64,000 nucleotides of DNA from Oscillospiraceae bacterium (GTDB lineage Bacteria; Bacillota; Clostridia; Oscillospirales; Acutalibacteraceae), in assembly GCA_902762875.1 (NCBI GenBank), contig CACWPS010000005.1:62001-126000 (forward strand). Reading direction: 5' to 3'. Below, piece after piece: positions 53,182-62,989 of this stretch. A program made the position numbers and the translations under genes. Below the pieces are notes generated by a model, which saw nothing but the letters and a program-made list of their open reading frames with translations, did not search any database and was not told the origin of the DNA. The number at the start of each line of letters is the position of its first letter. Positions within the stretch are counted from its first letter, which is position 1.

Positions 53182-54333
53182 TTAATTCCGAATTCCGAAT
53201 TCCGAATTTCGAATTAACTCTCTCGCCGCTTTGTCCGCCTCAAAAACATCCTCGATAGTGTATTCCCTTTTATTATTAACCAAATCGAGGGCTTTTTGTG
53301 CCATTTCGGCAATTTGTAAAAATTTAATTTTGCCCGCAAGGAATAGGGCGACCGCCTCCTCATTGGCTCCGTTTACCGCCGCAGGGGCAAGACCGCCCCG
53401 CTTTACCGCCTCTATACATATGGGCAGACAGCGGAATGTGTCGGTATCGGGTCTTGCGAATGTGAGTGTTCCTATATCCGCAAGGCTTAAATGCTCGAAG
53501 GCAAAGTCCGCACGCTCAGGGTAGGTTAGGGCGTACTGAATGGGAAGTCTCATATCAGGTGTGCCCAACTGGGCGATAACCGCTCCATCGGACAGCTCTA
53601 TCCCTGAATGAACTATACTCTGCCTGTGTACTAATACCTCGATATCGGCAGGTGCAACATCAAAAAGCCGCACCGCCTCTATAACCTCGAGCCCCTTGTT
53701 CATAAGGGTGGCGGAATCCACTGTGATTTTCGCTCCCATAGACCAATTAGGGTGGTTTAATGCGTCCTTAACGGTAACGCTTTCAAGGTCTTTTTTGGTT
53801 TTTCCGTAAAAGGGACCGCCTGATGCGGTAAGGAGTATCTTTTTAACCGAGCCGTGAGGAGCACCCTGTAAAGACTGGAAGATAGCCGAATGCTCGCTGT
53901 CAACAGGTAAAAGCTTTACGCCCGTTTCTTTAAGCTTTCGGTTTACGATTTCGCCCCCCGCCACAAGGGTTTCCTTGTTTGCAAGGGCTATGGTTTTGCC
54001 GGCGTCAATGGCCGCAAGGGTGGGCCTTAGTCCCGCTATTCCCACAATGGCGTTAAGTACAATGTCCCCCTCATACTGTGCGGCGGCGCATACTCCGTCC
54101 TGACCTACAAGCACCTTAATATCGGTATCTTGAAGTCTGATTTTAAGGTCTTGTGCCGCTGATTCGTCCGAAACAGCCACAATATCGGGCTTAAATTTCC
54201 TCGCCTGTTTTTCGAGAAGCCGGGTATTTTTCCCCGCCGCTAAAGCGGTTACCCTATAGCCGTTTCTTTCTGCAACCTCTAAGGCCTGAACGCCTATTGA
54301 GCCTGTAGAGCCTAAAATTATAAGCCTTTTCAT
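53182..54333 (-). CDS. dxr: 1-deoxy-D-xylulose-5-phosphate reductoisomerase
   Basis: First committed enzyme of the MEP pathway, 383 aa. NADPH site LGSTGSIGVQAL, metal and substrate site DSEHSAIFQ, GGPF and MNKGLEVIEA are all present. The last residues, NSEFGIRN, are encoded by a dispersed AATTCGGAATTCGG repeat and do not belong to the family, so the gene's 3' end has been extended by repeat sequence. Confidence 0.95.
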   Translation of the reverse strand: MKRLIILGSTGSIGVQALEVAERNGYRVTALAAGKNTRLLEKQARKFKPDIVAVSDESAAQDLKIRLQDTDIKVLVGQDGVCAAAQYEGDIVLNAIVGIAGLRPTLAAIDAGKTIALANKETLVAGGEIVNRKLKETGVKLLPVDSEHSAIFQSLQGAPHGSVKKILLTASGGPFYGKTKKDLESVTVKDALNHPNWSMGAKITVDSATLMNKGLEVIEAVRLFDVAPADIEVLVHRQSIVHSGIELSDGAVIAQLGTPDMRLPIQYALTYPERADFAFEHLSLADIGTLTFARPDTDTFRCLPICIEAVKRGGLAPAAVNGANEEAVALFLAGKIKFLQIAEMAQKALDLVNNKREYTIEDVFEADKAARELIRNSEFGIRN

Positions 54334-55211
54334 CAGATTGCCCCCAATGATACAAAGAGTGAAAATAGGGGTGCTATCATAATTATACTGTCAAATCTGT
54401 CAAGTATTCCGCCGTGACCCGGAATTAAATTACCGTAATCCTTAATTCCCGCCGTGCGCTTGATAGCCGAGGCGAAAAGGTCGCCTATCATACCTAAGAT
54501 GCAGAAAGGAACGGTCAGAATAAGTGCGGCTAAAAGCTTTTCGGTTACAGAAAAGGCGAAAACCAAAATAAGGGAAACGACAATACTTGACAAAATTCCC
54601 CCAACAGCCCCCTCAACCGTCTTTTTAGGGCTTATCTCGGGGCAGAGCTTGTGCTTGCCCAAAGTACTTCCCACAAAGTAAGCACCCATATCGCAAACGC
54701 TTGAGAAATTAAGGAGCATTAAAAGATAAAAAATTCCGTTGTTATGGGATATTATGCCGCCCAAACAGCTAAAAGCATATGCATACGGTAGCGGAAAGCC
54801 GAAAAGCACGGCAATCTGCGGCAATCCGAAGTCCTTATGATTTTTGAGAATTATTACCGCCGCAAAAATGAAATAGAGTATAATAAGCCCCACAAACCCG
54901 TAAGACCAATAATTATAAAACTTCGTCGATTGCGATATAATTGTATCTGCGGAATAGGGAATAGAGGAATATATTTTGTCCTGCAAATATCTGTCCGCTC
55001 CCACAATGAAAAGCGCCGAAAAAGCGCACGCCCCTATAAGCGCCGCCTTGGGTTTAATCCCTGCCGCATTGTGCAGGAGTTCATAAATCGCAACCGCCGT
55101 AATTGCGGCGATAAAAAGGGTTATAAAAAGGGGGCTTACAAGTATTCCCAAACTCAAAAACGCCGCTACTATAAGCGCCATAACAATGCCGGATATTATT
55201 CTTGTTTTCAT
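54333..55211 (-). CDS. cdsA: phosphatidate cytidylyltransferase
   Basis: Membrane enzyme of 292 aa with about eight helices; makes CDP-diacylglycerol from phosphatidate and CTP. The C-terminal signature is GHGGILDRFDSII, and KKTVEGAVGG is the conserved inner motif. Its stop shares one base with the dxr start. GAGGAAAAG precedes the ATG. Confidence 0.93.
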   Translation of the reverse strand: MKTRIISGIVMALIVAAFLSLGILVSPLFITLFIAAITAVAIYELLHNAAGIKPKAALIGACAFSALFIVGADRYLQDKIYSSIPYSADTIISQSTKFYNYWSYGFVGLIILYFIFAAVIILKNHKDFGLPQIAVLFGFPLPYAYAFSCLGGIISHNNGIFYLLMLLNFSSVCDMGAYFVGSTLGKHKLCPEISPKKTVEGAVGGILSSIVVSLILVFAFSVTEKLLAALILTVPFCILGMIGDLFASAIKRTAGIKDYGNLIPGHGGILDRFDSIIMIAPLFSLFVSLGAI

Positions 55212-55305
55212 ATCTTTTCCTCACCTTAGGCAGGCAAGAATAATCCAAACCTGATTTTGGAGGATTATTTTGCACCCAAATATTGTTAAAATACTCGTTA
55301 ATCTT

Positions 55306-56022
55306 TTAAACTCCGCCGAAGCGGCGGTTACGGCGGTTGTAGTCCTCAATAGCCTTTTCTAAATGCTTTGGGGTAAAGTCGGGCCACAAAATATCCGAAA
55401 ACCAGTACTCGGAATATGCCGACTGCCACAAAAGATAATTAGAGGTGCGGTATTCGCCGCTGGGTCTTATAATAAAATCGGGGTCGGGCATACCTGCGGT
55501 GTAAAGCCTGTTGGATATAACTTGCTCGGTGATTTCCGTTTCGGGCACGCCCTCGGCAATGATTTTTTTGACTGCGTGTACCAGCTCGTCTCTTCCGCCG
55601 TAGTTTATGGCAATATTAAGCTTAAGCCCTGTAGCGTTACGGGAGCCCTCTTCGTTCTTTTTCATAAGCGCCTTTATGTCCTCCGCAAGGGGAGCGGGGT
55701 CGCCGATAAACTTAACCTTAATGTTTTCGTCCTTAAAGTTTTCTGCGTCCTTTAGGTAGTCACGAAGCAGGTTCATAATGCCCTCTACCTCCTCGGGCGG
55801 GCGCTTCCAGTTCTCTGTGGAGAATGCGTAGACAGTAAGATATTCGAGCCCTATTTTGTTGCAGTACCTGGCAATCGTTTTAAAGGTTTTAGCCCCCGAA
55901 ATATGACCCGCAGAGCGGGGGAGCCCCCTTTTCTTCGCCCAACGGCCGTTACCGTCCATAACTATGGCGATATGGCGGGGCAGGGGTCTTTCGGCGGCGG
56001 TTTTCTTTTTAAATAACGGCAA
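55306..56022 (-). CDS. uppS: isoprenyl transferase (undecaprenyl diphosphate synthase)
   Basis: Cis-prenyltransferase of 238 aa that builds the lipid carrier for cell-wall synthesis. Motifs: MDGNGRWAKKRGLPRSAGH, YAFSTENWKRP, NIAINYGGRDE and IRPSGEYRTSNYLLWQ. The start is a TTG at 56022. A 94-base gap separates it from cdsA. Confidence 0.95.
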   Translation of the reverse strand: MPLFKKKTAAERPLPRHIAIVMDGNGRWAKKRGLPRSAGHISGAKTFKTIARYCNKIGLEYLTVYAFSTENWKRPPEEVEGIMNLLRDYLKDAENFKDENIKVKFIGDPAPLAEDIKALMKKNEEGSRNATGLKLNIAINYGGRDELVHAVKKIIAEGVPETEITEQVISNRLYTAGMPDPDFIIRPSGEYRTSNYLLWQSAYSEYWFSDILWPDFTPKHLEKAIEDYNRRNRRFGGV

Positions 56023-56040
56023 AAAATCACCAACCTTTTT

Positions 56041-56336
56041 TAATTCGGAATGCGGAATTCGGAATTAAAAAAATTTATTACACATTGCAAAGAAGGATTA
56101 AATTTTATTTTAATAGAGTAGAAAAGCCGGTAAAATTCCAAAATGCAAGGAATAACTGAAATACAATAATTCCGCATTCCGAATTCCTAATTCCGAAGTT
56201 AAAAAATTTATTACACATTTCAAAGAAGGATTAAATTTTATTTTAATAAAGTAGAAAAGCCGGTAAAATTCCGAAATGTAAGGAATAACTGAAATACAAT
56301 AATTCCGCATTCCGAATTCCTAATTCCGAATTAAAT
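56041..56336. repeat. tandem pair of a 133-bp element with inverted AATTCCG ends
   Basis: Two copies (about 56071-56203 and 56204-56336) in direct repeat, about 95% alike, each ending in AATTCCGCATTCCGAATTCC. The inverse, AATTCGGAATGCGGAATTCGG, lies at 56042-56062, so the outer ends form a long hairpin. Related AATTCCG runs occur at 53190-53217 in the dxr tail. No reading frame of note inside. Confidence 0.75.
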
Positions 56337-56885
56337 TTCCATTATTTCCTTTTCCTTTAGCACTGCAAGGGAGTCTATCTCCTTGCAGTATTTATCGGTA
56401 AGGTTTTGAATCTTCTTTTCACCGTCGGCTACATCGTCCTCGGTTATGGTATTGTTCTTCTTAAGCGCCTTTAGCTTTTCAATAGCGTCTCTTCTGGTGT
56501 TGCGTACCGCCACCTTGCTGTCTTCTGCGGTCTTGTGAACATCCTTTACGATTTCCTTACGGCGCTCCTCGGTAAGGGGCGGGAAGGAAAGGCGGATAAC
56601 CCTGCCGTCATTCTGGGGGTTAATGCCAATGTCCGAGGTTAAAATCGCTTTTTCAATTTCCTTAAGGGTAGAAGCGTCCCAAGGCTGAATCATAAGCACA
56701 CGGGGCTCGGGTATGGAAACCGCCGCCATCTGCTGAATAGGTGTGGGAGCGCCGTAATAATCTACGGTGATGCGGTCAAGCACAGAGGCATTGGCTCTGC
56801 CCGCTCTTATGGACTTATAGTCACGCTCTAACACGCCAACTGTTTTATTCATCTTTTCCTCGGTATTCTTTAAAAGCTCTTTCAT
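56331..56885 (-). CDS. frr: ribosome recycling factor
   Basis: Splits ribosomes after termination. It has 184 aa, the standard length, with GRANASVLDRITVDYYGAPTPIQQ and the C-terminal coiled part. The stop codon comes from the edge of the adjacent AATTCCG repeat. AAGGAG precedes the ATG; 12 bases follow pyrH. Confidence 0.96.
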   Translation of the reverse strand: MKELLKNTEEKMNKTVGVLERDYKSIRAGRANASVLDRITVDYYGAPTPIQQMAAVSIPEPRVLMIQPWDASTLKEIEKAILTSDIGINPQNDGRVIRLSFPPLTEERRKEIVKDVHKTAEDSKVAVRNTRRDAIEKLKALKKNNTITEDDVADGEKKIQNLTDKYCKEIDSLAVLKEKEIMEI

Positions 56886-56897
56886 AAAAATGTCTCC

Positions 56898-57602
56898 TTA
56901 CTTTACTATTGTACCTATCTGTGCGCCTGTTGCCGCCTCTACAATATTGCGGGGATTGTTAAGGTTGAATACAAGAATTTCAATCCCGTTATCCATACAA
57001 AGGGATGCGGCGGTACTGTCCATAACATGGAGTCCCTTTTGGAGCACATCAAGGTGGGAAAGTGTATCAAACTTCTTGGCATCGGGATTGGTTTTCGGGT
57101 CGCTGTCATAAACGCCGTCAACATTGGTTGCCTTGAATATAACATCTGCACCGATTTCTGCCGCACGCAGAGCCGCCGCAGTATCGGTTGAGAAGAAGGG
57201 GTTGCCCGTTCCGCAGCCGAAGATTACTACCCTGCTTTTTTCTAAATGGCGAACCGCCTTGTTTCTTATATAAGGCTCGGCAATCTGCCGCATTTCAATA
57301 GCGGTCTGAACACGGGCTGTAACGCCTAACTGCTCCAGTGCATCTGCAAGGGCTAGGGAGTTAATGGTGGTTGCCAACATTCCCATATGGTCGGCTCTTG
57401 TGCGGTCCATTTTACCGCTTGAGCGACCCCGCCAGAAGTTGCCGCCGCCCACTACAATGGCTACTTCTATACCTAAATCACAACACTCCTTAACGCTTTC
57501 GCAAACCTCCAAAACCTTGTCAAAATCGATTCCCGTGCCTTTTTCGCCTGCGAGAACCTCACCGCTTAATTTAAGTAGTATACGCTTATAAACAGGTTTC
57601 AT
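56898..57602 (-). CDS. pyrH: UMP kinase
   Basis: Amino-acid-kinase-fold enzyme of 234 aa that phosphorylates UMP. Motifs: [37 protein letters not shown] and [12 protein letters not shown]. First gene of the frr-uppS-cdsA-dxr-rseP-ispG-polC run, all on the minus strand. GGAGAAATC precedes the ATG. Confidence 0.96.
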   Translation of the reverse strand: MKPVYKRILLKLSGEVLAGEKGTGIDFDKVLEVCESVKECCDLGIEVAIVVGGGNFWRGRSSGKMDRTRADHMGMLATTINSLALADALEQLGVTARVQTAIEMRQIAEPYIRNKAVRHLEKSRVVIFGCGTGNPFFSTDTAAALRAAEIGADVIFKATNVDGVYDSDPKTNPDAKKFDTLSHLDVLQKGLHVMDSTAASLCMDNGIEILVFNLNNPRNIVEAATGAQIGTIVK

Positions 57603-57629
57603 CTGATTTCTCCAATCCGCCGCAGGTTT

Positions 57630-57672
57630 TAGAGATTTGACTCCGTGACGGGTTCGAATCTCGTCAGCCTAC
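57630..57672 (+). other. 3' part of a tRNA-like sequence
   Basis: TTTGACTCCGTG resembles the 3' half of a tRNA-Gln anticodon arm, followed by a T-arm ACGGG-TTCGAAT-CTCGT and a CAGCCTA acceptor-like strand ending in CA. No 5' half that could pair lies upstream, so it is a fragment, possibly an old attachment site, between pyrH and relQ. Confidence 0.45.
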
Positions 57673-57855
57673 AGCTTAAATATTATCATACATATTTTAC
57701 AATATACAGCCCTTAAAGTCAATTCAAAATACCGCCTTTTTTAAAAAGAAAGGAAAGGGGATTATAATTTTCAAAAAATTCAAAAAGATTAGGGAAATTT
57801 GTGGTAATATATCTATATGTGTGCTTGAAACTTTTATTTAAACGGAGTGAAAAAT

Positions 57856-58536
57856 ATGGTGGAAAAGATTGATATAACCGCAAGGGAATTTATCAACCGT
57901 AAAAGCGAAATTATAGAGCAGACCCGCCCCTTTGCCGAGCTTATGATGCGCTACAACTGCGCTATGCTTGAGGTTAAAACTAAGCTTGATGTGCTTAATA
58001 AACAGCTTTCCCTCGAAAATGACCGCAACCCCTTTGAGTCCATATCCTGCCGAATTAAATCGGTGCCCAGCATTATAGAAAAGCTTACCCGTAAGGGCTA
58101 CGAGCTGACCGCAACGAGTATAGAGGAAAATCTCAATGATGTTGCGGGAATAAGGGTAATTTGCTCATTTCCCGAGGATATTTATTTGCTGTCGGACAGG
58201 CTCTGCTCACAGGACGATATTCGCCTTATCGAGCGCAAGGACTACATAAAAAATCCCAAGCCCAACGGCTACAGAAGCCTTCATCTTATAGTGGAAATCC
58301 CCATATTTTTAATGGACGAGAAAAAGTTTATGCGGGTTGAGGTGCAGTTCCGCACCATAGCTATGGACTTCTGGGCAAGCCTTGAGCACAAGCTTAAATA
58401 CAAGAAGGATATCGAAACAGATATTGAGGAAATCTCCGCCGAGCTTAAGGCCTGTGCCGACGAGATTAGCCGACTTGACAATAAAATGCAGCAGATACAT
58501 AATAAAATCAATGCTTCAAAGCAAAATAGTGATTGA
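57856..58536 (+). CDS. relQ: small alarmone synthetase, RelQ/YjbM type
   Basis: GTP pyrophosphokinase of 226 aa with only the synthetase domain and no hydrolase or TGS/ACT parts. SRIKSVPSIIEKL-like CRIKSVPSIIEKLTRKG, DVAGIRVICSF, the KNPKPNGYRSLHLIV substrate loop and the VEVQFRTIAMDFWASLEHK segment are present. Makes (p)ppGpp in response to stress without ribosome contact. The ATG at 57856 follows ACGGAG by eight bases. Confidence 0.88.
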   Translation: MVEKIDITAREFINRKSEIIEQTRPFAELMMRYNCAMLEVKTKLDVLNKQLSLENDRNPFESISCRIKSVPSIIEKLTRKGYELTATSIEENLNDVAGIRVICSFPEDIYLLSDRLCSQDDIRLIERKDYIKNPKPNGYRSLHLIVEIPIFLMDEKKFMRVEVQFRTIAMDFWASLEHKLKYKKDIETDIEEISAELKACADEISRLDNKMQQIHNKINASKQNSD

Positions 58537-58596
58537 AAAAGGACACTTATTATAATATAATAAAATAAAATATTAAGGTTTAAAGGAGAGAAAGAT

Positions 58597-60402
58597 TTGT
58601 CCTTTCCGCTTGAAAATATAAGAAATTTCTGCATTGTTGCCCATATCGACCACGGCAAGTCCACCCTTGCGGACAGGCTTTTGGAGCTTACCCAGTCTGT
58701 CGCCGAACGGGATATGGAGGAACAGCTTTTAGACAGTATGGATTTAGAGCGTGAGCGGGGAATCACCATTAAGGCCCACGCCGTAACCCTTTATTATAAG
58801 GCAAAGAACGGCGAGGAATACGAGCTTAATTTAATCGACACCCCCGGTCATGTTGATTTTAATTACGAGGTTTCCCGTTCCCTTGCGGCCTGTGAGGGAG
58901 CGGTGCTTGTGGTGGATGCTTCTCAAGGAATTGAGGCGCAAACCCTTGCAAATACCTACTTGGCGGTTGACCACGGGCTTGAAATACTGCCGGTTATAAA
59001 CAAAATTGACCTGCCCTCTGCCGAGCCCGAGCGGGTAAAGGCTGAGATTGAGGATGTTATAGGCATACCTGCTGACACCGCCCCTATGATTTCGGCAAAA
59101 ACAGGGCTTAATGTTGAAGAGGTTTTGGAGCGCATTGTTACCGATATTCCCGCCCCTAAGGGGGATAAAAACGCTCCCCTTACCGCCCTTGTTTTTGATT
59201 CCTATTACGACCCCTACAAGGGTGTTGTGGTATATTTCCGAGTTATGAGCGGAAGACTTAAAACAGGTGACAAAATCCGTATGATGGCGACAGGTGCGGA
59301 TTTTGATACCGTTGAGATAGGCAGAAAGCGTGCCACCTCTATGGAGCCCTGCGATGTGCTTGAGGCGGGGGAGGTAGGCTACCTTACCGCTTCCATAAAA
59401 ACCGTAAACGAGGCTCGTGTGGGTGACACCGTGACCTTAGCGGATAGCCCTGCTAAAGAGCCCCTTGAGGGCTACCGCAAGGTAAATCCCGTGGTTTTCT
59501 GCGGAATATACCCCGCCGACGGCGCAAAATACCCCGACCTTAGAGATGCACTTGAAAAGCTTAGCCTTAACGATGCTTCCCTGCTCTTTGAGCCCGAAAG
59601 CTCAACTGCATTAGGCTTTGGCTTCCGTTGCGGATTTTTGGGGCTTCTTCATATGGAGATTATCGAGGAGCGGCTTGAGCGTGAATATAATTTAGACCTT
59701 GTCACCACCGCCCCCAGCGTAGAATATAAATTCACCCTTACAAACGGCGAGACCGTGACGGTGGACAACCCCACAAACTACCCCGACCCTGCCGTTATAG
59801 CCGAGGCGTTGGAGCCTGTTGCCGATGTGCATATCTACAGCCCCAGCGAATATGTGGGGGCGATTATGCAGCTTTGCGAGGAGCGCCGAGGGGTTTATAC
59901 CGATATGAAGTATATGGGCGACCGTGTGGACATTCACTATGTAATGCCCATGGGGGAAATTGTCTATGACTTTTTTGATGCCCTTAAGTCCCGCACAAAG
60001 GGCTATGCCAGCTACGATTATGAGGCAAATGGCTATGAAAAGTCAAAGCTTGTAAAGCTTGATGTAATGCTGGCGGGGGATGTTGTGGACGCACTTTCCT
60101 TTATAGTCCATTCCGACAACGCCTATACAAGAGCACGCAAAATTGCCGAAAAGCTTAAGGAATTTATCCCGAGACAGCTTTTCGAGGTGCCCATACAGGT
60201 TGCGGTTTCGGGTAAAATTATCGCCCGAGAAACCGTAAAGGCACTTCGCAAGGATGTGCTTGCAAAGTGCTACGGCGGCGATATAACCAGAAAGAAAAAG
60301 CTGCTTGAAAAGCAAAAAGAGGGTAAAAAGCGTATGCGCCGCTTAGGCTCTGTAGAGGTGCCGCAGGAGGCGTTTATGGCGGTGCTTAAATTAGACGAAT
60401 AG
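58597..60402 (+). CDS. lepA: elongation factor 4 (LepA)
   Basis: Ribosome-associated GTPase of 601 aa. The G motifs are [14 protein letters not shown] and NKIDLP; the LepA-specific C-terminal domain ends in the basic segment [28 protein letters not shown]. The start is a TTG at 58597 after AAAGGAGAG. Acts in ribosome assembly or back-translocation under stress. Confidence 0.96.
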   Translation: MSFPLENIRNFCIVAHIDHGKSTLADRLLELTQSVAERDMEEQLLDSMDLERERGITIKAHAVTLYYKAKNGEEYELNLIDTPGHVDFNYEVSRSLAACEGAVLVVDASQGIEAQTLANTYLAVDHGLEILPVINKIDLPSAEPERVKAEIEDVIGIPADTAPMISAKTGLNVEEVLERIVTDIPAPKGDKNAPLTALVFDSYYDPYKGVVVYFRVMSGRLKTGDKIRMMATGADFDTVEIGRKRATSMEPCDVLEAGEVGYLTASIKTVNEARVGDTVTLADSPAKEPLEGYRKVNPVVFCGIYPADGAKYPDLRDALEKLSLNDASLLFEPESSTALGFGFRCGFLGLLHMEIIEERLEREYNLDLVTTAPSVEYKFTLTNGETVTVDNPTNYPDPAVIAEALEPVADVHIYSPSEYVGAIMQLCEERRGVYTDMKYMGDRVDIHYVMPMGEIVYDFFDALKSRTKGYASYDYEANGYEKSKLVKLDVMLAGDVVDALSFIVHSDNAYTRARKIAEKLKEFIPRQLFEVPIQVAVSGKIIARETVKALRKDVLAKCYGGDITRKKKLLEKQKEGKKRMRRLGSVEVPQEAFMAVLKLDE

Positions 60403-60416
60403 CAAGGGGAAAAGGT

Positions 60417-61241
60417 ATGACTAAATCACAAAGGCACAAGGCAATAGTAAGGCGCAGGATTTTTGTCTCAATTTGCGCCGTAATATTGGCGGCTGTCATT
60501 CTGCTTATTGCCTTCGCAGTAAAGGCGATAGTGTCAGGGGGCGAAAAGGACAACACCCCGTCTGATGTAAGCAGTGCACAAAGCGAGGTTCTATCGGAGG
60601 TCTCTTCCGAAGAATCCTCTGTACCGAGCTACCCCGAAACAGGGCCTAACGGTCTTGACGCTAATTACAGCAAGCTTTTGCTTGTGAACGGCAAAAACCC
60701 GTTGCCCGGGGATTACGATTATGAGGGGAATTTAACCACTATTCCCGACGAGTATATTAACGGGTCGCTAAAACAGGTTGATAAAGATGTTTGGCCCTAT
60801 ATGAAGGCGATGATTGATGCGGCGTGGGCGGACGGTGTGAAATTATATGTATGGTCCCCCTACCGCTCCTATGCCACGCAGGAGATGCTCTTTAAGAACA
60901 AGGTAAACCGCTGTATACAAAACGGAACTCCTGAGGATAAAGCCGAGGCCGAGGCGGCAACGGTAGTTGCAAGGCCGGGCACAAGCGAGCATCACACAGG
61001 GCTTGCCGCCGACTTTAATATGGCAAACGATAAGTTTGAAAGCACCGAGATGTTTAAATGGATGCAGGAGCACGCTGAAGATTACGGCTTTATTATGCGG
61101 TACAGCGGCGAGAAGCAGGAAATTACAGGGGTTATTCACGAATCATGGCATTACCGTTTTGTGGGCATTAACTCGGCTAAGGAAATTAACAGGCTTGATA
61201 TGTGCCTTGAGGAATATGTGGAATACCTTTCTAGACATTAG
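60417..61241 (+). CDS. D-alanyl-D-alanine carboxypeptidase, M15B (VanY/LdcB type)
   Basis: Membrane-anchored peptidoglycan peptidase of 274 aa. N-terminal transmembrane helix (about 14-36), a Ser/Glu-rich linker and an M15 domain with the zinc motif SEHHTGLAADF and the catalytic ESWHYRF. WSPYRSYATQ is the family's substrate motif. Trims stem peptides outside the membrane. It starts 14 bases after lepA. Confidence 0.92.
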   Translation: MTKSQRHKAIVRRRIFVSICAVILAAVILLIAFAVKAIVSGGEKDNTPSDVSSAQSEVLSEVSSEESSVPSYPETGPNGLDANYSKLLLVNGKNPLPGDYDYEGNLTTIPDEYINGSLKQVDKDVWPYMKAMIDAAWADGVKLYVWSPYRSYATQEMLFKNKVNRCIQNGTPEDKAEAEAATVVARPGTSEHHTGLAADFNMANDKFESTEMFKWMQEHAEDYGFIMRYSGEKQEITGVIHESWHYRFVGINSAKEINRLDMCLEEYVEYLSRH

Positions 61242-61257
61242 ACGGTAGACATTAGAC

Positions 61258-61520
61258 ATTAGACGGGATGATGCCCACATCATCCCCTACGCATACTCAA
61301 TTAGATTATGTAGGGGTCGGCATCCTTGACGACCCGTTTGTGTTTATACGAAAAAAATCAATTCAACCGATATCTGCCAACTGCGGTCTGGGTTGTAGGG
61401 AATGACCTGCGTGTTGTTTTGAATTTCGCATTACGAATTGACGGAACGGCACACAGGCCGTTCCCTACAGCGGCAAATTGAATTTTCGTAGGGAATGACC
61501 TATGTGTCGTTCCGAATTCC
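61258..61520. repeat. cluster of GTAGGG-type dispersed palindromes
   Basis: The 460-base gap before tRNA-Ala begins with short TAGACATTAGAC direct repeats (61239-61264), then GGGATGATG/CATCATCCC (61265-61287), GTAGGGGTCGGCATCC (61310 on) and three GTAGGGAATGACC or GGCCGTTCCCTAC units (61396, 61452, 61489). Same family as 3531. No gene seen. Confidence 0.6.
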
Positions 61521-61582
61521 GCTCTCGTTGTGTAAAGTCGATTTGACTAGACAGCATTAATTTAAAAAAATTCAAAAAAATC

Positions 61583-61611
61583 TTGCAATTTTGCTTTATA
61601 TATGGTAATAT
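61583..61611 (+). promoter_or_regulatory. probable promoter of tRNA-Ala
   Basis: TTGCAA at 61583-61588, 17-base spacer, TAATAT at 61606-61611, about 90 bases before the tRNA. Confidence 0.55.
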
Positions 61612-61701
61612 AGTTTTTGTTCTGAGGGAAAAGCTTAATCGAGGGCATAAAACACTCGTCTTACTTCTTCACTATTACTTCTTACTTTTTACTTAATATA
61701 T

Positions 61702-61777
<76 letters not shown>

Positions 61778-61782
61778 AAAAT

Positions 61783-61811
61783 TCCGATTGCGCAAGCAAT
61801 CGGGATTTTTA
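61783..61811 (+). terminator. terminator of tRNA-Ala
   Basis: CCGATTGC / GCAATCGG hairpin followed by GATTTTTAC. Confidence 0.8.
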
Positions 61812-61864
61812 CTTTTTCACTCTTCCCTTTTCACTCTTCACTAAAGTGAAAGCTAAGACCTTCC

Positions 61865-61995
61865 GAGTGCCTCGGTACGCAGATGCGTGCTGAGGTGCTT
61901 CTTTTTTTATAGCCTTAATTCTCGCGAGGAAGACATTGCAGACCTAAGAATGTTCGAGTGCCTCGGTACGCAGATGCGTGCTTGAGGCGCTTTTT
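61865..61995 (+). repeat. two direct copies of a long hairpin before the recombinase gene
   Basis: GAGTGCCTCGGTACGCAGATG plus CGTGC(T)TGAGG(T/C)GCTT begins at 61865 and again at 61956, a 91-base period. In each, GTGCCTC pairs with GAGGTGC and GTACGCA with TGCGTGC, then a T run. They may be tandem terminators shielding the recombinase from tRNA transcription, or recombinase sites. Confidence 0.65.
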
Positions 61996-62053
61996 TGTTT
62001 ATGTTTTGCCTGATTTGGGTTAAAATAATAAGAAACACTGTTCGGAGGTAAGT

Positions 62054-62899
62054 ATGATGAAAGGAAGAATTTTAACCGAAGATTTTATATCAGGCTTTAA
62101 GGAGTATTTGATTTTAGAGGAAAGGAGCAGGGCTACGGTTGAGAAGTATATACGGGATGTAAAGGTTTTTTCAGCCTTTGTAAGCGGTGTGGAGATTACA
62201 AAAGAAGTAGTAATTGAATATAAAAAGCATTTACAGGAAAGCTATGCTGTGCGGAGCGTTAATTCTATGCTTGCAAGCATTAACAGTCTGTTTGCCTTTT
62301 TGGGTTGGCAGGAGCTTAGGGTGAAATCCATAAAGATTCAACAGCAAATTTACTGCCCCGAGGAAAGGGAGCTGACCAAAGCCGAATACACACGGCTTTG
62401 CGCAGCCGCTAAGCATAAGCGCAATGAGCGGCTAAACCTTATTTTGCAGACGATTTGCGGTACGGGAATAAGGGTAAGCGAACTGCAATTTATAACGGTC
62501 GAGGCGGCAAGACGGGGGGAAGCCTCCGTTTCCTGTAAGGCGAAAACCCGCTCGGTCTTTATTGTTAAAGAACTGCAAAAAAAATTGCTCCGTTATGCGG
62601 CAGAGCAGAACATTAAAAGCGGTATGATTTTTGTAACACGAAAAGGCAAGCCTTTAAGCCGTACAAATATCTGGCGGGAAATGAAAGCACTTTGCAATGA
62701 AGCGGGAGTTAATCCCCAAAAGGTCTTTCCGCACAATCTTCGCCACCTGTTCGCCCGTGTGTTTTACGGAATCGAAAAGGATATTGCAAAGCTTGCCGAT
62801 ATTTTAGGTCACAGCAGTATCAACACCACGCGAATTTATATTATTTCCACCGGCACAGAGCACCGCAAAAGAATGGAAAATATGCGGCTTGTAATTTAA
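62054..62899 (+). CDS. tyrosine recombinase, likely DNA invertase of the adjacent switch
   Basis: Site-specific recombinase of 281 aa. N-terminal SAM-like core-binding domain (about residues 8-90, FKEYLILEERSRATVEKYIRD) and catalytic domain with Arg in GTGIRVSELQF, Lys in the beta hairpin (CKAKTRSVFI), HNLRHLFAR, LGHSSINTTRIYI with the nucleophile Tyr. Compact XerC/D-like size without an arm-binding domain, as in invertases that act on short inverted repeats. The gene ends 27 bases before the left inverted repeat of the segment at 62927-63330. Ribosome site CGGAGGTAAG; start ATG at 62054 or 62057. Confidence 0.9.
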   Translation: MMKGRILTEDFISGFKEYLILEERSRATVEKYIRDVKVFSAFVSGVEITKEVVIEYKKHLQESYAVRSVNSMLASINSLFAFLGWQELRVKSIKIQQQIYCPEERELTKAEYTRLCAAAKHKRNERLNLILQTICGTGIRVSELQFITVEAARRGEASVSCKAKTRSVFIVKELQKKLLRYAAEQNIKSGMIFVTRKGKPLSRTNIWREMKALCNEAGVNPQKVFPHNLRHLFARVFYGIEKDIAKLADILGHSSINTTRIYIISTGTEHRKRMENMRLVI

Positions 62900-62926
62900 A
62901 AACCGCTGTCAAAGACAGCGGCTACA

Positions 62927-62951
62927 ACATAATATGCATTATGTAATTAAC
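62927..62951 (+). repeat. left inverted repeat of the switch
   Basis: 25 bases, identical to the reverse complement of 63306-63330. Its core is ACATAAT-ATGC-ATTATGT, two seven-base arms around a four-base non-symmetric centre, as in a recombinase crossover site. Confidence 0.9.
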
Positions 62952-62989
62952 ATAATTTTTAAAACAAGCACAGATTACATATATATTAA

